This document shows, piece by piece, positions 17,694 to 25,693 of a stretch of 64,000 nucleotides of DNA. Both the position numbers and the translations under genes were made by a program. Within the stretch, counting starts at the first letter, position 1, and the number at the start of each line of letters is the position of its first letter. Below the pieces are notes generated by a model that saw only the letters and a program-made list of their open reading frames with translations, was not told where the DNA came from and searched no databases. Origin of the DNA: Pseudonocardia benzenivorans CB1190 (GTDB lineage Bacteria > Actinomycetota > Actinomycetes > Mycobacteriales > Pseudonocardiaceae); assembly GCF_000196675.2 (NCBI RefSeq), contig NC_015314.1, positions 124,001-188,000 of the forward strand. The letters are read 5' to 3'.

Positions 17694-18134
17694 ATGACCG
17701 GCCACACCGCGGCCCCGGAACCGGACGACTACGACTACATCCTGTTCACGTCCCGCCGGCACGCCGACGCGGTTGACGTCCGCATGGTTCAACTCGGCCA
17801 CGCCATACCCGCAGCCTTCCGCCCGGGATACGGCTACTACTACGGACACGGCGACCCCGATCTGTACCACAGCAACGCCGTCCACGATCTGGGCCTGATG
17901 CCCGACCGCACGACGTTCCGGCACCCGCAGATCGCCAGGTCGGCCGACCTGGTCGACTACATCGGGCGCGAGCTCACCAGATACGAAGCCCTGCTCGAGC
18001 AGGATGAACCCGTCCACGACGAGGTCTGTCGACACCGCGAGGACCTCGCCCGCGTGCAGCGCGAACTGACCGAGGACGAAGCCACCTACGACACGCTCGC
18101 AGGGCAGCAGGCACCCGAGACCGAACCCGGCTGA
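17694..18134 (+). CDS. Unknown protein, member 1 of a three-copy family
   Basis: A 146-residue acidic protein starting at ATG 17694 after AAGGAG. It shares a ~50-residue core with the proteins at 28200 and 29855: D-x-R-M-[LV]-x-x-G, then GYYYG-like, then N-A-V-x-x-L-G-x-M-P-D (here VRMVQLGHAI, GYGYYYGHGD, NAVHDLGLMPDRT). The C-terminal part is helical. No known family was recognised, and there are no Cys pairs or membrane segments. It lies directly after the ParB-like gene. Confidence 0.65.
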   Translation: MTGHTAAPEPDDYDYILFTSRRHADAVDVRMVQLGHAIPAAFRPGYGYYYGHGDPDLYHSNAVHDLGLMPDRTTFRHPQIARSADLVDYIGRELTRYEALLEQDEPVHDEVCRHREDLARVQRELTEDEATYDTLAGQQAPETEPG

Positions 18135-18180
18135 TCCCGGGCCGAGGCACCCACCGGCAGCGCAGCGGCACCCCCGGCCG

Positions 18181-18258
18181 GAGTTCTGGCTGTACCGGCT
18201 GCGCGAGTGGAGTCACCCGCTCTCCGAGCCGAGCAACTCTGACGACGAGACCACCTGA
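18181..18258 (+). pseudogene. Duplicated remnant of the parB-like 3' end
   Basis: The frame reads FWLYRLREWSHPLSEP then SNSDDETT-stop, clearly matching the end of the ParB-like protein (YLTQLREWGYPLSEVE ... DDETD-stop). It is followed, as in the original, by a GC hairpin and by the same ribosome-site/start sequence (AAGGAGATCGACGATGACCG). This is a tandem duplication of about 200 bp whose coding part has mostly decayed. Confidence 0.65.
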
Positions 18259-18264
18259 CCGGCC

Positions 18265-18303
18265 ACACCCCCGGGGCGCGGCGCCAGCCCCGCCCCGGGG
18301 TGT
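18265..18303 (+). terminator. Imperfect 17-bp hairpin (copy of the post-parB terminator)
   Basis: ACACCCCCGGGGCGCGGC pairs with GCCCCGCCCCGGGGTGT with one bulge and one mismatch. Its position after the duplicated parB remnant mirrors 17625-17659. Confidence 0.55.
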
Positions 18304-18333
18304 CCGGCACACCACTGATGAAGGAGATCGACG

Positions 18334-18837
18334 ATGACCGACACCCGGCATGGGCCCGACCAGCTCAACCGTGACGCCCAGTTCCTGCCGCAGACCACCG
18401 ACGACCAGCGTCCCGCGCTGCGCGTCGGCGACGTTCTGGTCTGCGCGTACTGGAAGCCCGGACCGCTGCTGCAGGTCAGCATCGACACCAGCGACCTGGC
18501 CGCCGAGTTCCCGGACAACCCGCCGATGCAGGTCGCACTCAACGACGGCATCGTCTACCAGCTACCCGCACCCACCGCCGACGGCGGCGGTGCCGCGGTG
18601 TGCGCGCTCGATGACCGGTCGTTGTTCCAGCAGCTGGCGTTGACCGAGTACACCGAGCTCTACGGCGGTGCCGGGTTCGACTACCCCATCGCCGTCCTGG
18701 TCGCCGAGATCGACCTGCGGATACCCGGCGGTCTCGAACGGCTCGCGGCCCATTTCGACAAGCACGACGCGGGTGATGTCGTGCGCGCCTGGTTCACCCA
18801 CCCGGCCGCGTTGCTGGCCATCGCCCGCGCTGGGTGA
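18334..18837 (+). CDS. Hypothetical protein (167 residues)
   Basis: A soluble acidic protein starting at ATG 18334. Its ribosome site and first codons duplicate those of the gene at 17694, but the protein is otherwise different (VGDVLVCAYWKPGPLLQVSI; YPIAVLVAEIDLRIPGGLER). It seems to have acquired its expression signal from the duplicated segment. No family recognised. Confidence 0.55.
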   Translation: MTDTRHGPDQLNRDAQFLPQTTDDQRPALRVGDVLVCAYWKPGPLLQVSIDTSDLAAEFPDNPPMQVALNDGIVYQLPAPTADGGGAAVCALDDRSLFQQLALTEYTELYGGAGFDYPIAVLVAEIDLRIPGGLERLAAHFDKHDAGDVVRAWFTHPAALLAIARAG

Positions 18838-18873
18838 GCACCCCGTCCGGGGTGTCGGGGCTCGGTGGGTGAC

Positions 18874-19035
18874 GCCCGAAGGTCAGCACACCGGGGGCGG
18901 TCCGCGGCGATGAACCGGCGCCGACACCGAGCGGGTGAGACGAGCTCGCGCTGCTCGTCGGCCTGGCGGCCGATCCCACCCGCTCGGGCCAGACCGAACC
19001 CCCGCCGCCCCGTGCGGGCCGCCCCCGGCGTGCTG
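18874..19035 (+). promoter_or_regulatory. Structured leader E4
   Basis: Begins with GCCCGAAGGT. P1 pairs 18884-18900 with 19019-19035 (16 of 17). The 5' core is CGATGAACCGGCGCCGAC; P2 pairs CCGAGCGGGTG (18927-18937) with CACCCGCTCGG (18977-18987). Two small hairpins lie inside P2 (GACGAGC/GCTCGTC; CGGCC/GGCCG). The 3' core is GGGCCAGACCGAACCCCCGC. It ends 49 bases before the ATG at 19084. From the core through P2 it matches E5 with one difference in about 84 bases. Confidence 0.75.
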
Positions 19036-19083
19036 AGGCGGGGCCGCGTCACCCACCAGCCCAACACCACCGGGAGAGCCCAG

Positions 19084-19503
19084 ATGACCACGAACCCCCT
19101 GACGTCGACCACGAGCCCCCTCGACGCCCGGCGCGGCCTGCACGTCAGCATCCTGCGCGCGGCGGACCTGCCCGACTGCTCGAACGGCGGGATCTCCGGG
19201 CAGGTCACCCGTGTGACCCTGGTCGGGGACCTCGTCGACTACTACGACGCTGCCGTGCTCGCGCCCGACGAGCACGCGCCGGCGGTGCGGCTGATCGAAC
19301 GGGCCGGCATGTACGGCATCGCCGTCCCCGACCGGGCCCGCCCCGACCGGGCCGGGCCGATGGCCTCCGGGGCATTCCTCTACAGCAGCGACTCCCGGTT
19401 CCGCGCGCTGTCGGCGCACCTGGGCTGCGGCGGATCGGCGATCCCGCTGCACGACCGGTTCGAAACCGCCGAGCAGTACGCCGCCCTGTCCAGCGACTAC
19501 TGA
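19084..19503 (+). CDS. Hypothetical protein behind leader E4
   Basis: A 139-residue protein starting at ATG 19084 after CGGGAG. It has a compact beta-rich centre (GQVTRVTLVGDLVDYYDAAV) and a Gly/Ser-rich end. No Cys motif or membrane segment, and no family recognised. It is the first gene after leader E4, so its expression should depend on that element. Confidence 0.55.
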   Translation: MTTNPLTSTTSPLDARRGLHVSILRAADLPDCSNGGISGQVTRVTLVGDLVDYYDAAVLAPDEHAPAVRLIERAGMYGIAVPDRARPDRAGPMASGAFLYSSDSRFRALSAHLGCGGSAIPLHDRFETAEQYAALSSDY

Positions 19504-19563
19504 CCCGCCCACCCGGGCCGGGTGCCGCGCCACCGGCCGTCATGCCTTCTTGGGAGGTCTGCC

Positions 19564-20136
19564 ATGTCTGTCACCTTTAGCCCCGCCCCGCCCGCCGGGG
19601 GCCCGGTTGCCCTCGGCGCGAGCCTCGAGTGCCCGGCGTATCCGCCGGGCGACCGGCGCTACTTCGCCGACTACGACGCCGCTCGCGCCGGGCTGGCCGA
19701 CCATCACCGGTACTGCACCCACCCCGACTGCGGCGAGCACGCCTACCGCCCGTTCGTGGTCATGCACTACAACACCGACACCGAACCGAGCCTGAACGTC
19801 GGCATCGGCAACGCGATGCTGCTGCTGCGCGCGCTCGGGATGGTCGCCGAGCTCGGCGCCGACGACGTCCAAGAACCCCCACCCGGCGCGCCGCCACCAC
19901 CGGAGCAGGACACACCCCTGGTCGGGGAGCTCGCGGCCGAACAGATGCTCGGCCGCGTCGAGCTGGCCCTGGCACTGGCACCCGCCGATGCCGGCGTCCC
20001 GACCCGAGACCTCAACGCCGCCGGCACCGTCGTGGACTTCGGCCGCCGCCCGGGCTACCTCCAGGACCGGCTCGCCGTCCTGCGCGAGGTCGCGCTGTTC
20101 GCCCGCGACCAGGGTCGCGACGTCATCTGGCACTGA
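19564..20136 (+). CDS. Hypothetical protein (190 residues)
   Basis: ATG 19564 after GGGAGG. The N-terminal half contains an HxxYCTHPDCGEH cluster, a likely zinc site, followed by a hydrophobic stretch (GIGNAMLLLRALGMV). A proline-rich linker leads to a helical C-terminus (RLAVLREVALFARDQG). No family recognised. Probably in one unit with the preceding gene (60-base gap); it ends at a strong hairpin. Confidence 0.55.
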   Translation: MSVTFSPAPPAGGPVALGASLECPAYPPGDRRYFADYDAARAGLADHHRYCTHPDCGEHAYRPFVVMHYNTDTEPSLNVGIGNAMLLLRALGMVAELGADDVQEPPPGAPPPPEQDTPLVGELAAEQMLGRVELALALAPADAGVPTRDLNAAGTVVDFGRRPGYLQDRLAVLREVALFARDQGRDVIWH

Positions 20137-20152
20137 CCACACCACCACTGGA

Positions 20153-20188
20153 GATGGGGGCGGCGCCGCACGCGGTGCCGCCCCCATC
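20153..20188 (+). terminator. 15-bp GC hairpin
   Basis: GATGGGGGCGGCGCC pairs with GGTGCCGCCCCCATC (one G-U pair) around six bases, just after the stop at 20136. Confidence 0.6.
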
Positions 20189-20211
20189 GCCGTCGTGAAG
20201 GGACACCAGCC

Positions 20212-20835
20212 ATGGAAGAGATCGAGATCGCCGAGGTGCCCGGTGGCCGGGTACGGGTCCTCCCCGACGACGCGCCCCAGTCGCCGCGCGACTGGGGCAC
20301 CGTCGGTCACCTGGTACTCGACGTCGCCCGCCACGCGTTGCCGTGGGAGGACCACACCGGCCAGCTACCGGAGCTGTGCGAACGCGGCGGCTGGGACCTG
20401 GCCGCCCGCTACCTGACGGTGTTTCACGATGCGGTGGTGGTGCCGGTCTGGGGCTACGCCCACGGTGACCTCGTTCTGCACGCCGGGGAGCGGATCGGGT
20501 GCTTCGCCGACCGGTGGGATTCCGGGCAGGCCGGGCTGGCCTACCTGGCCCGCGACGAACTGGCCACCGCGTGCGGGGGCAGCTACCCCGGTGACGAGCA
20601 GGCCCGCGCTTATCTGCGCGGCGACGTCGAGACCTATGACCAGTGGGCACGCGGGCAGGTCGTGGGCTACATCGCCGAACAGTGGACACCGTGCCCCGCC
20701 GGTACGGCGTGCGAGCACATCGGGTGCGGTGGCGGGCACTGGGTCGAGATCGACGCCTGTTGGGGCATCTACGGCATCGACGACGCGATCACGCAGGGCG
20801 CGACCACGATGGCCGGTGGGCGGCACCCCCGGTAG
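20212..20835 (+). CDS. Hypothetical protein (207 residues) with Cys cluster
   Basis: Acidic soluble protein; ATG 20212. The C-terminal third has CPAGTACEHIGCGGGHW, a probable metal-binding cluster, followed by a short helical end. Trp- and Tyr-rich (DQWARGQVVGYIAEQW). No family recognised. The next 318 bases hold leader E5 and no other gene. Confidence 0.55.
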   Translation: MEEIEIAEVPGGRVRVLPDDAPQSPRDWGTVGHLVLDVARHALPWEDHTGQLPELCERGGWDLAARYLTVFHDAVVVPVWGYAHGDLVLHAGERIGCFADRWDSGQAGLAYLARDELATACGGSYPGDEQARAYLRGDVETYDQWARGQVVGYIAEQWTPCPAGTACEHIGCGGGHWVEIDACWGIYGIDDAITQGATTMAGGRHPR

Positions 20836-20940
20836 CGGCGGTGCGCAGTCGATACGGGCTCGGACGCCGGGGGCCATCGGCGTCTGGGGCTCGTCACCGG
20901 GGGTGCCTCCCGAACGCGTGTCGGAGCTCGGTGTGGAGAC

Positions 20941-21104
20941 GCCCGAAGGTCAGCACACCGCGGTGGGGGTCGCGTCGATGAACCGGCACCGACACCGAGC
21001 GGGTGAGACGAGCTCGCGCTGCTCGTCGGCCTGGCGGCCGATCCCACCCGCTCGGGCCAGGCCGAACCCCCGCCGCCCCTGACGGGCCCCACCACGGCGC
21101 ACTG
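20941..21104 (+). promoter_or_regulatory. Structured leader E5, upstream of ssb
   Basis: Begins with GCCCGAAGGT. P1 pairs 20951-20968 with 21087-21104, weaker than in other copies (14 of 18). The 5' core is CGATGAACCGGCACCGAC; P2 pairs 20995-21005 with 21045-21055; the 3' core is GGGCCAGGCCGAACCCCCGC, then the hairpin GCCC-CTGA-CGGGC. It ends 50 bases before the ssb ATG. Nearly identical to E4 in its centre, but the flanks have diverged. Confidence 0.75.
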
Positions 21105-21153
21105 AGGCAGGGCCGCGTCACCAACCAGCCCGACACGCTCCAGGAGGCACCCC

Positions 21154-21567
21154 ATGAACGACCAGACCTACATCGGCAACATCGGCAAGAAGCCCACCTT
21201 CGAGTTCAACGAGCACACCGGAAAGGCGCGGCTCCAGTTCTCCCTCGCGGTCAACAAGCGCTACCAGGACCGCGAGTCCGGTGAGTGGCGCGACGGCCGG
21301 ACCCTCTGGCTCAACGTGGTCGCGTTCGGCCCCGTCGCCGAGAACGCCAGCAACCTCAGCTCCGGTGACCCGGTGGTCGTGATCGGCGAGCTGGTGGACA
21401 ACTCGTTCACCGTGACCGACGACGACGGCCAGTCGCGCGAGATCCCGCGCACCGAGGTGCGGGCCAAGATCGTGACGGCCGACACCCGGAAGGCGGCGAT
21501 CACCGTCGCCCGCCAGCCGCGGCGTGAGCACACCGGTTCGACCACCGCCCCCGAGCCGGCCGCCTGA
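21154..21567 (+). CDS. ssb: Single-stranded DNA-binding protein
   Basis: A 137-residue SSB with one OB fold (~4-107): YIGNIGKKPTFEFNEHTGKA, RLQFSLAVNKRYQDR and LWLNVVAFGPVAENA are typical. The short tail ends in PEPAA and lacks the acidic DDDIPF-type tip that recruits host replication proteins, so it may work only in protecting incoming or replicating plasmid DNA. ATG after AGGAGG. Expressed behind leader E5; plasmid SSBs are standard leading-region genes. Confidence 0.9.
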   Translation: MNDQTYIGNIGKKPTFEFNEHTGKARLQFSLAVNKRYQDRESGEWRDGRTLWLNVVAFGPVAENASNLSSGDPVVVIGELVDNSFTVTDDDGQSREIPRTEVRAKIVTADTRKAAITVARQPRREHTGSTTAPEPAA

Positions 21568-21579
21568 CCCCCGGCGGCT

Positions 21580-21623
21580 ACCGGGCGGGGCGCCCAGCCC
21601 ACAGCGGCGGCGCCCCGCCCGGT
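21580..21623 (+). terminator. 15-bp perfect hairpin after ssb
   Basis: ACCGGGCGGGGCGCC and its exact complement flank a 14-base loop containing CCCACAGC, as in the hairpin after the DUF4192 gene. Confidence 0.65.
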
Positions 21624-21686
21624 CTCCACCCCGGCCCCGGCCCACCGGGGCCGGTCCTGTCCGAGCCCGATGTGAGGTGAGCAGAG

Positions 21687-22064
21687 ATGGATTTCCGCGA
21701 CCACGACCTGCCCTGCCGGGCCGAGGACCCGGAACTGTTCTTCCCGGTCGGCACCGGCGGACCCGCCGCCCGCCAGATCGAGGAGGCCAAGGCGGTGTGT
21801 CGGCGCTGCCCGGTCACCGCGGCCTGCCTGTCCCGGGCGTTCGAGCTCGGCGCCGGCGGGGTGTGGGGCGCCACGACCCAAGCCGAACGCCGCCGTGCAA
21901 AGCGGCACGGCCCGGGCCGTTCTGCTGCGGGGCCCAGCCCGCAGCAGGAACGGCGAGCCGCTGCGGTGGCCTGCGTCCGCCAGGGCGCCCGGCGCGTCGC
22001 CGTCGCCGCGCAGTACGGCATCAGCTCGCGCACCCTCGACCGCTGGCTGGTGGCCAGCGCCTGA
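21687..22064 (+). CDS. WhiB-family regulator with C-terminal extension
   Basis: A 125-residue WhiB-like protein with the four iron-sulfur ligands at Cys10, 38, 41 and 47 (CRRCPVTAAC) and the turn GVWGATTQAERR near 62-73. WhiB proteins bind the principal sigma factor to regulate transcription. The usual GVWGG is GVWGA here. After the basic stretch, an extra ~45 residues contain a helix-turn-helix-like segment (RVAVAAQYGISSRTLDRWL), absent from short WhiB proteins and possibly giving its own DNA contact. ATG 21687. Confidence 0.85.
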   Translation: MDFRDHDLPCRAEDPELFFPVGTGGPAARQIEEAKAVCRRCPVTAACLSRAFELGAGGVWGATTQAERRRAKRHGPGRSAAGPSPQQERRAAAVACVRQGARRVAVAAQYGISSRTLDRWLVASA

Positions 22065-22211
22065 CCGTGGTGGAACAGCGCCGGACGTGCCGCTCCGCCA
22101 CGAGCACCACTCCCTGCGCCCGCGGGTGCGGGGCCGAGCCGCCGCTGCCGCGGCGCCCGCCCGGGGCCCTCGGGCGCTGATGAGGCAGATCACGACGACC
22201 TGGAGATCAGT

Positions 22212-22802
22212 ATGGCTATCACTGTGTGCGGGCCCGCCTGCACTCTGGAGACCAAGAACAGTGGCCGGGCCTGCGGGGATCCGCAGCAGTCCTACGCCGG
22301 AGCAGTGCTCGAGACCTACGAGGTCAACGGCTACGACGACAGCGACCTCATCGCCGCCGTCTGGGACGGCGAGCGGGTCACCGCCCGCGAGTACGCCAGC
22401 ACCCGTGGCTGGACCTACCACAACGGCGCGTCGGTCGACGCGACGCCGCAGGTTCAAGCCGCAGCCCTGGCCTGGTACCGGCGCCGTCTGCTGCCGCACG
22501 TGTTCGAGATCGAGCAGACCAGGGCCGCCGCTCCCCGGGTTGGCCGCCACGTCCGTTCGCTCACCCGGCGCGGCAAGAACGTCGGGATTACCGGGGAGGT
22601 CCGGTGGATCGGCCCGGACCGCTACGCCCGCGGCTGCGGCGAACGCGTCGGCATCGCGATCCCGGGCGAGGACACGCTGCGCTTCCTGCCCGCCCACAGC
22701 GTCGCCGTGCTCGATCCGGAGCCGGTCGACGAGCAGGCGCTGCGCGACTACGCGGCGACTGCCCGCCCCGCCAGCTGGCGGTGCGCGCTCGACTTCGCCT
22801 AA
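22212..22802 (+). CDS. Hypothetical protein (196 residues)
   Basis: ATG 22212 with GGAG. N-terminal Cys residues (CGPACTLE; GRACGDPQ), a middle helical region, and a C-terminal half reading like a small beta-barrel (RRGKNVGITGEVRWIG; GERVGIAIPG; FLPAHSVAVL), possibly an SH3-like or KOW-type fold. No confident family. It stands alone between the WhiB gene and the next Cys-containing gene. Confidence 0.6.
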   Translation: MAITVCGPACTLETKNSGRACGDPQQSYAGAVLETYEVNGYDDSDLIAAVWDGERVTAREYASTRGWTYHNGASVDATPQVQAAALAWYRRRLLPHVFEIEQTRAAAPRVGRHVRSLTRRGKNVGITGEVRWIGPDRYARGCGERVGIAIPGEDTLRFLPAHSVAVLDPEPVDEQALRDYAATARPASWRCALDFA

Positions 22803-22935
22803 CCGACCGGGGCCTATCTGCCAGCACCCCACCTGTTCTCACTGGCGACCGCACCGGTGGCCTCCCCACCTCGCGGCACGCCCGCTCGGGGGCGGCCGAG
22901 TGTGCGGACGCCTCTCGATCGAAGGGACCTACCTG

Positions 22936-23484
22936 ATGACTTCCCCCCACAAGGAGCACTCCGGCGGCGACACCGCGGGTGGGCAACTCGGGCCCGATCC
23001 GGTGCAGGTCGCTGCCGCCGCGGCGTCGGCAGCGCTGTCCGAACGTGAGGCAGCACGCCAAGCGCTGCCGCTCGACCCCGGAGTGGCGGCCTGGCCGCAG
23101 CTGCGCTGGGAACCGGCTGGGACCGTCGACATCACCCAGATGTGGTGTTTCTGGTGCGACGAGCCGATGATCTGGCACGTCGGCGAGTACGCCTGGCACG
23201 TGGTCAACCCCGGTGAGGTCTTCGGCGACCTCGACGCCCCGTTCACCTACCTGCACGCCGGGTGCGTTCCCACGCTGTACAGCCGCGAACGGCTGACCCA
23301 CGCGCGGCGCGCCCTACGCCAGCACCACACCCGCTACCAGCAGGCGGTGACCGCCGCCTACGGCGCCAACCAGCGGCGGGAACCCGACGACGACCAGCAC
23401 GCCGAGATCGATGACCGCGCCCGGAACATCGCCGCCGCCGTCGGTGAGCTGCTCGACCTGCTCGATGCCGAGCCCCGCCTGTGA
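22936..23484 (+). CDS. Hypothetical zinc-ribbon-like protein
   Basis: A 182-residue protein, ATG 22936. The central segment MWCFWCDEPMIWHVGEYAWH followed by HAGCVP gives a CxxC...H...C metal-site pattern. The C-terminus is helical and acidic (IAAAVGELLDLLDAEP). No family recognised. The 335 bases after it hold the class II leader A and no gene. Confidence 0.55.
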   Translation: MTSPHKEHSGGDTAGGQLGPDPVQVAAAAASAALSEREAARQALPLDPGVAAWPQLRWEPAGTVDITQMWCFWCDEPMIWHVGEYAWHVVNPGEVFGDLDAPFTYLHAGCVPTLYSRERLTHARRALRQHHTRYQQAVTAAYGANQRREPDDDQHAEIDDRARNIAAAVGELLDLLDAEPRL

Positions 23485-23598
23485 GCTGGCGCCGCACCGG
23501 ATGCGTCGTCGACCGTCTGTACACCTGTCACCGCAACTGAGCTGCAGGAACTACCACCCCGCTGAGGGAGCGGCTACGCCGCGCTGACCCGATCACTC

Positions 23599-23766
23599 GG
23601 TGTCGGACCGAGGGTGCGGGCGTGCTTCTCCCGCGTCCAGGGCGCCTTCCGCGTCGCTACGCGACAGCCCTAGCGGGCTGCCCTGGACCCGCGAGCCTCG
23701 GCACACCCTGCGGCACGCCCCAAGGGGCAGGCGCACACGGCCTGCCCCACCGGGCGGCCCGACACC
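23599..23766 (+). promoter_or_regulatory. Class II structured leader A, upstream of primase-polymerase
   Basis: Outer stem GGTGTCGG (23599-23606) with CCGACACC (23759-23766). Inside is a three-armed cloverleaf at 23632-23693: arm 1 TCCAGGGC/GCCCTGGA, arm 2 GTCGC-TAC-GCGAC, arm 3 AGCCC-TAGC-GGGCT, followed by GAGCCTCGG. The same cloverleaf with compensating changes occurs at 32223-32273. The outer stem ends 55 bases before the ATG at 23821. Confidence 0.6.
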
Positions 23767-23820
23767 ACCACGACCGCGCCCGCCTCGGCAGCAGCATCGA
23801 CCTCAGGGAGACCTGATCAC

Positions 23821-24951
23821 ATGATCACCACGACCAGCACTGATATGTCCCGGACCCGCACCGACGGGTGCGATGCTGAGCCCCGGACCCGGGAGGGGGA
23901 GCACCGCATGCCACGCACGCGCCGCCGCACACCTCGGCGGCAGGATCCGGAGGTGGTGCGGCTGCGCCGGGTCGCGCTCGACGCGGCCGCCGCTGGGCTG
24001 TTCGTGTTCCCGGTCCAGCCCGGGGGCAAGCTCCCGGCCGTCCCGCGGCACAGCGCCGAGCGCTGCCGCCAGCGCGGGATCTGCGCCGACGGGCACCGGG
24101 GCTGGGAGCAGCGTGCCACCCGCGACCGCGCCCAGATCTGCCGCTGGTGGTCCGGCGACGAATCGGCCCGGTTCAACGTCGGGATCGCCTGCGGCCCCTC
24201 CGGGATTGTGGTCATCGACCTCGACACCAGCACCGAACCGCTCGACGGCTGTGGCGGGGCGACCACCGGGCGCGAGGTGCTCGACCAGCTCACCGCCCGG
24301 CACGGGGAGACGCTGCCCGACACCTACTCGACGATGACCCCGACCGATGGTGAACATCTCTACTACCGGATGCCCGAGGGCGTGGAGCTGCGCAACACCC
24401 ACGGCGGGCACGGGCACAGCCTGGGCCCGCTGATCGACACTCGCGGCGGTGGCGGATTTATCGTCGGTGCCGGCAGCATCCGCCCGGAAGGGGCCTACAT
24501 GGTGGCCGAGCACGGCCAGATCGCCGAGCTGCCCGACTGGCTGGCCACCCTGCTCACCCCGCCCCCGCCGCCGGAGCCCCGCCAGGGCGAGCCGATGGCG
24601 TTGCCGACCCGGCGGGCCAACGCCTACGTCGCCGCGATCCTCGCCGGCGAGACCGCTGCCGTCGAACAGGCGCCGAAGGGCCAGCGGCAGATCACCCTGC
24701 TCACCGCCGCCCGCACCCTGGGCCGTCTGGTGGGGGGTGGGGAGCTCGACGCCGACAACGCCCACGCGCTGCTTCTCGACGCCGCCTCGGTCCACATCGG
24801 CGTCGACGAGTTCACCCACGTCGAGGCCGAACGGACCATCACCCGCGGGATGGCCTACGGCGCCCGCGCGCCCCGGCGCATTGACCGCCGCGCCACTACT
24901 GCCGATACCGGCAACGGGAACGCTGATGGCGAAGGTGGGGAGGCTTCGTGA
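23821..24951 (+). CDS. Bifunctional DNA primase/polymerase (Prim-Pol domain)
   Basis: A 376-residue protein with the archaeo-eukaryotic-type Prim-Pol domain of plasmid replication proteins. The acidic metal motif is GIVVIDLDTS, followed by HLYYRMPEG and TRGGGGFIVGAGS (substrate and His/Gly loops). The helicase domain often fused to it is absent; a short helical C-terminal region follows. It could prime synthesis on transferred single strands or act in replication. ATG 23821 (GGGAG) is used; ATG 23908 has a better-placed GGAGGGGGAG and may be the true start. Confidence 0.85.
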   Translation: MITTTSTDMSRTRTDGCDAEPRTREGEHRMPRTRRRTPRRQDPEVVRLRRVALDAAAAGLFVFPVQPGGKLPAVPRHSAERCRQRGICADGHRGWEQRATRDRAQICRWWSGDESARFNVGIACGPSGIVVIDLDTSTEPLDGCGGATTGREVLDQLTARHGETLPDTYSTMTPTDGEHLYYRMPEGVELRNTHGGHGHSLGPLIDTRGGGGFIVGAGSIRPEGAYMVAEHGQIAELPDWLATLLTPPPPPEPRQGEPMALPTRRANAYVAAILAGETAAVEQAPKGQRQITLLTAARTLGRLVGGGELDADNAHALLLDAASVHIGVDEFTHVEAERTITRGMAYGARAPRRIDRRATTADTGNGNADGEGGEAS

Positions 24952-25163
24952 CCGGGCGCTGGCACCGGGTGCGGGTGCACTGGCACGACGGACGCGCCCA
25001 CGACGACGCGATCCGCGGCCGCACTGCCGGCGAGGCGCTGGCCAACGCGACCGCGAACTGGATCACCGAGAACCCCCACGGGCGGGCCGCTCGGGTCGAG
25101 CACCTCCCCAACCCCGCCGACCCCCGCGCCGAGTTCGAACAGGAACCCGGTGCCCGCACCTAG
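24948..25163 (+). CDS. Small conserved-looking protein coupled to Prim-Pol gene
   Basis: A 71-residue protein whose GTG start overlaps the Prim-Pol stop (GTGA). Basic N-terminus with several His and Trp (GRWHRVRVHWHDGRAHDD), then a helix (GEALANATANWITEN). The coupling suggests a partner or regulator of the primase-polymerase. No family recognised. Confidence 0.6.
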   Translation: MTGRWHRVRVHWHDGRAHDDAIRGRTAGEALANATANWITENPHGRAARVEHLPNPADPRAEFEQEPGART

Positions 25164-25218
25164 CCGACGGGCTGGCCTGGAGGTCGTCGGCCGGGAGTGA
25201 CCGCCGCACGCTGCACGC

Positions 25219-25361
25219 CCGGGTGGGCCCGGTGCGATGAACCGCTCGCTGACGCCATCCGGGCGGGATCACCCCGCCGGTGAGCCTCACGGGTCGCTGC
25301 CGGGCAGTGGTGATCCCACACCGGATGGGCCAGCGGCGAACCCCCGCCCGGGCCCATCCGG
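25219..25361 (+). promoter_or_regulatory. Structured leader E6
   Basis: P1 is CCGGGTGGGCCCGG (25219-25232) with CCGGGCCCATCCGG (25348-25361), one G-U pair. The 5' core is GCGATGAACCG; P2 is ATCCGG plus GGGATCACC with GGTGATCCC plus CCGGAT (25257-25273 with 25309-25326); the 3' core is GGGCCAGCGGCGAACCCCCG. It ends 51 bases before the ATG at 25412. P1 and P2 differ completely in sequence from those of E4 and E5 yet still pair. Confidence 0.75.
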
Positions 25362-25411
25362 TCGTGCCCAGACAGGTGCTGTCACTCACCGGCACGACCT
25401 GGAGGCAGCAC

Positions 25412-25693
25412 ATGACTGTTCACGACCGCACCATCGAGCCCGCTCAGGACCCCGCAGCGCTGGGTGAGTTCATCCCGGACCGGGTCACCGTCCACCGGTG
25501 CCCTTGCTCGACCCGGTCCGTGGCCCTGAACCCGGCCGATCGCGGGGGCCGGATCGTGGCCGATCCCGACTGGAGTGAGCACCAGACCGTGACCTGCGGT
25601 CACTGTGGCCGCTATGGGCGGCTCGACCCCGACGACCCGGACAAACGGGGCCGTGGTGGTGCTCGGGATAGCGCCGCTGCCCGCAGGCTGTAG
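25412..25693 (+). CDS. Small zinc-ribbon-like protein
   Basis: A 93-residue protein, ATG 25412 after CTGGAGG. Two Cys pairs (CPCST and CGHCGRYG) about 35 residues apart form a probable zinc ribbon. Acidic in the middle. Function unknown. The next gene begins inside its 3' end in another frame. Confidence 0.6.
   Translation: MTVHDRTIEPAQDPAALGEFIPDRVTVHRCPCSTRSVALNPADRGGRIVADPDWSEHQTVTCGHCGRYGRLDPDDPDKRGRGGARDSAAARRL

Noticed and set aside
18874..19035. E elements as a cobalamin or SAM-IV riboswitch
   Set aside because: The conserved boxes of those classes are absent, and the downstream genes have no link to those metabolites.
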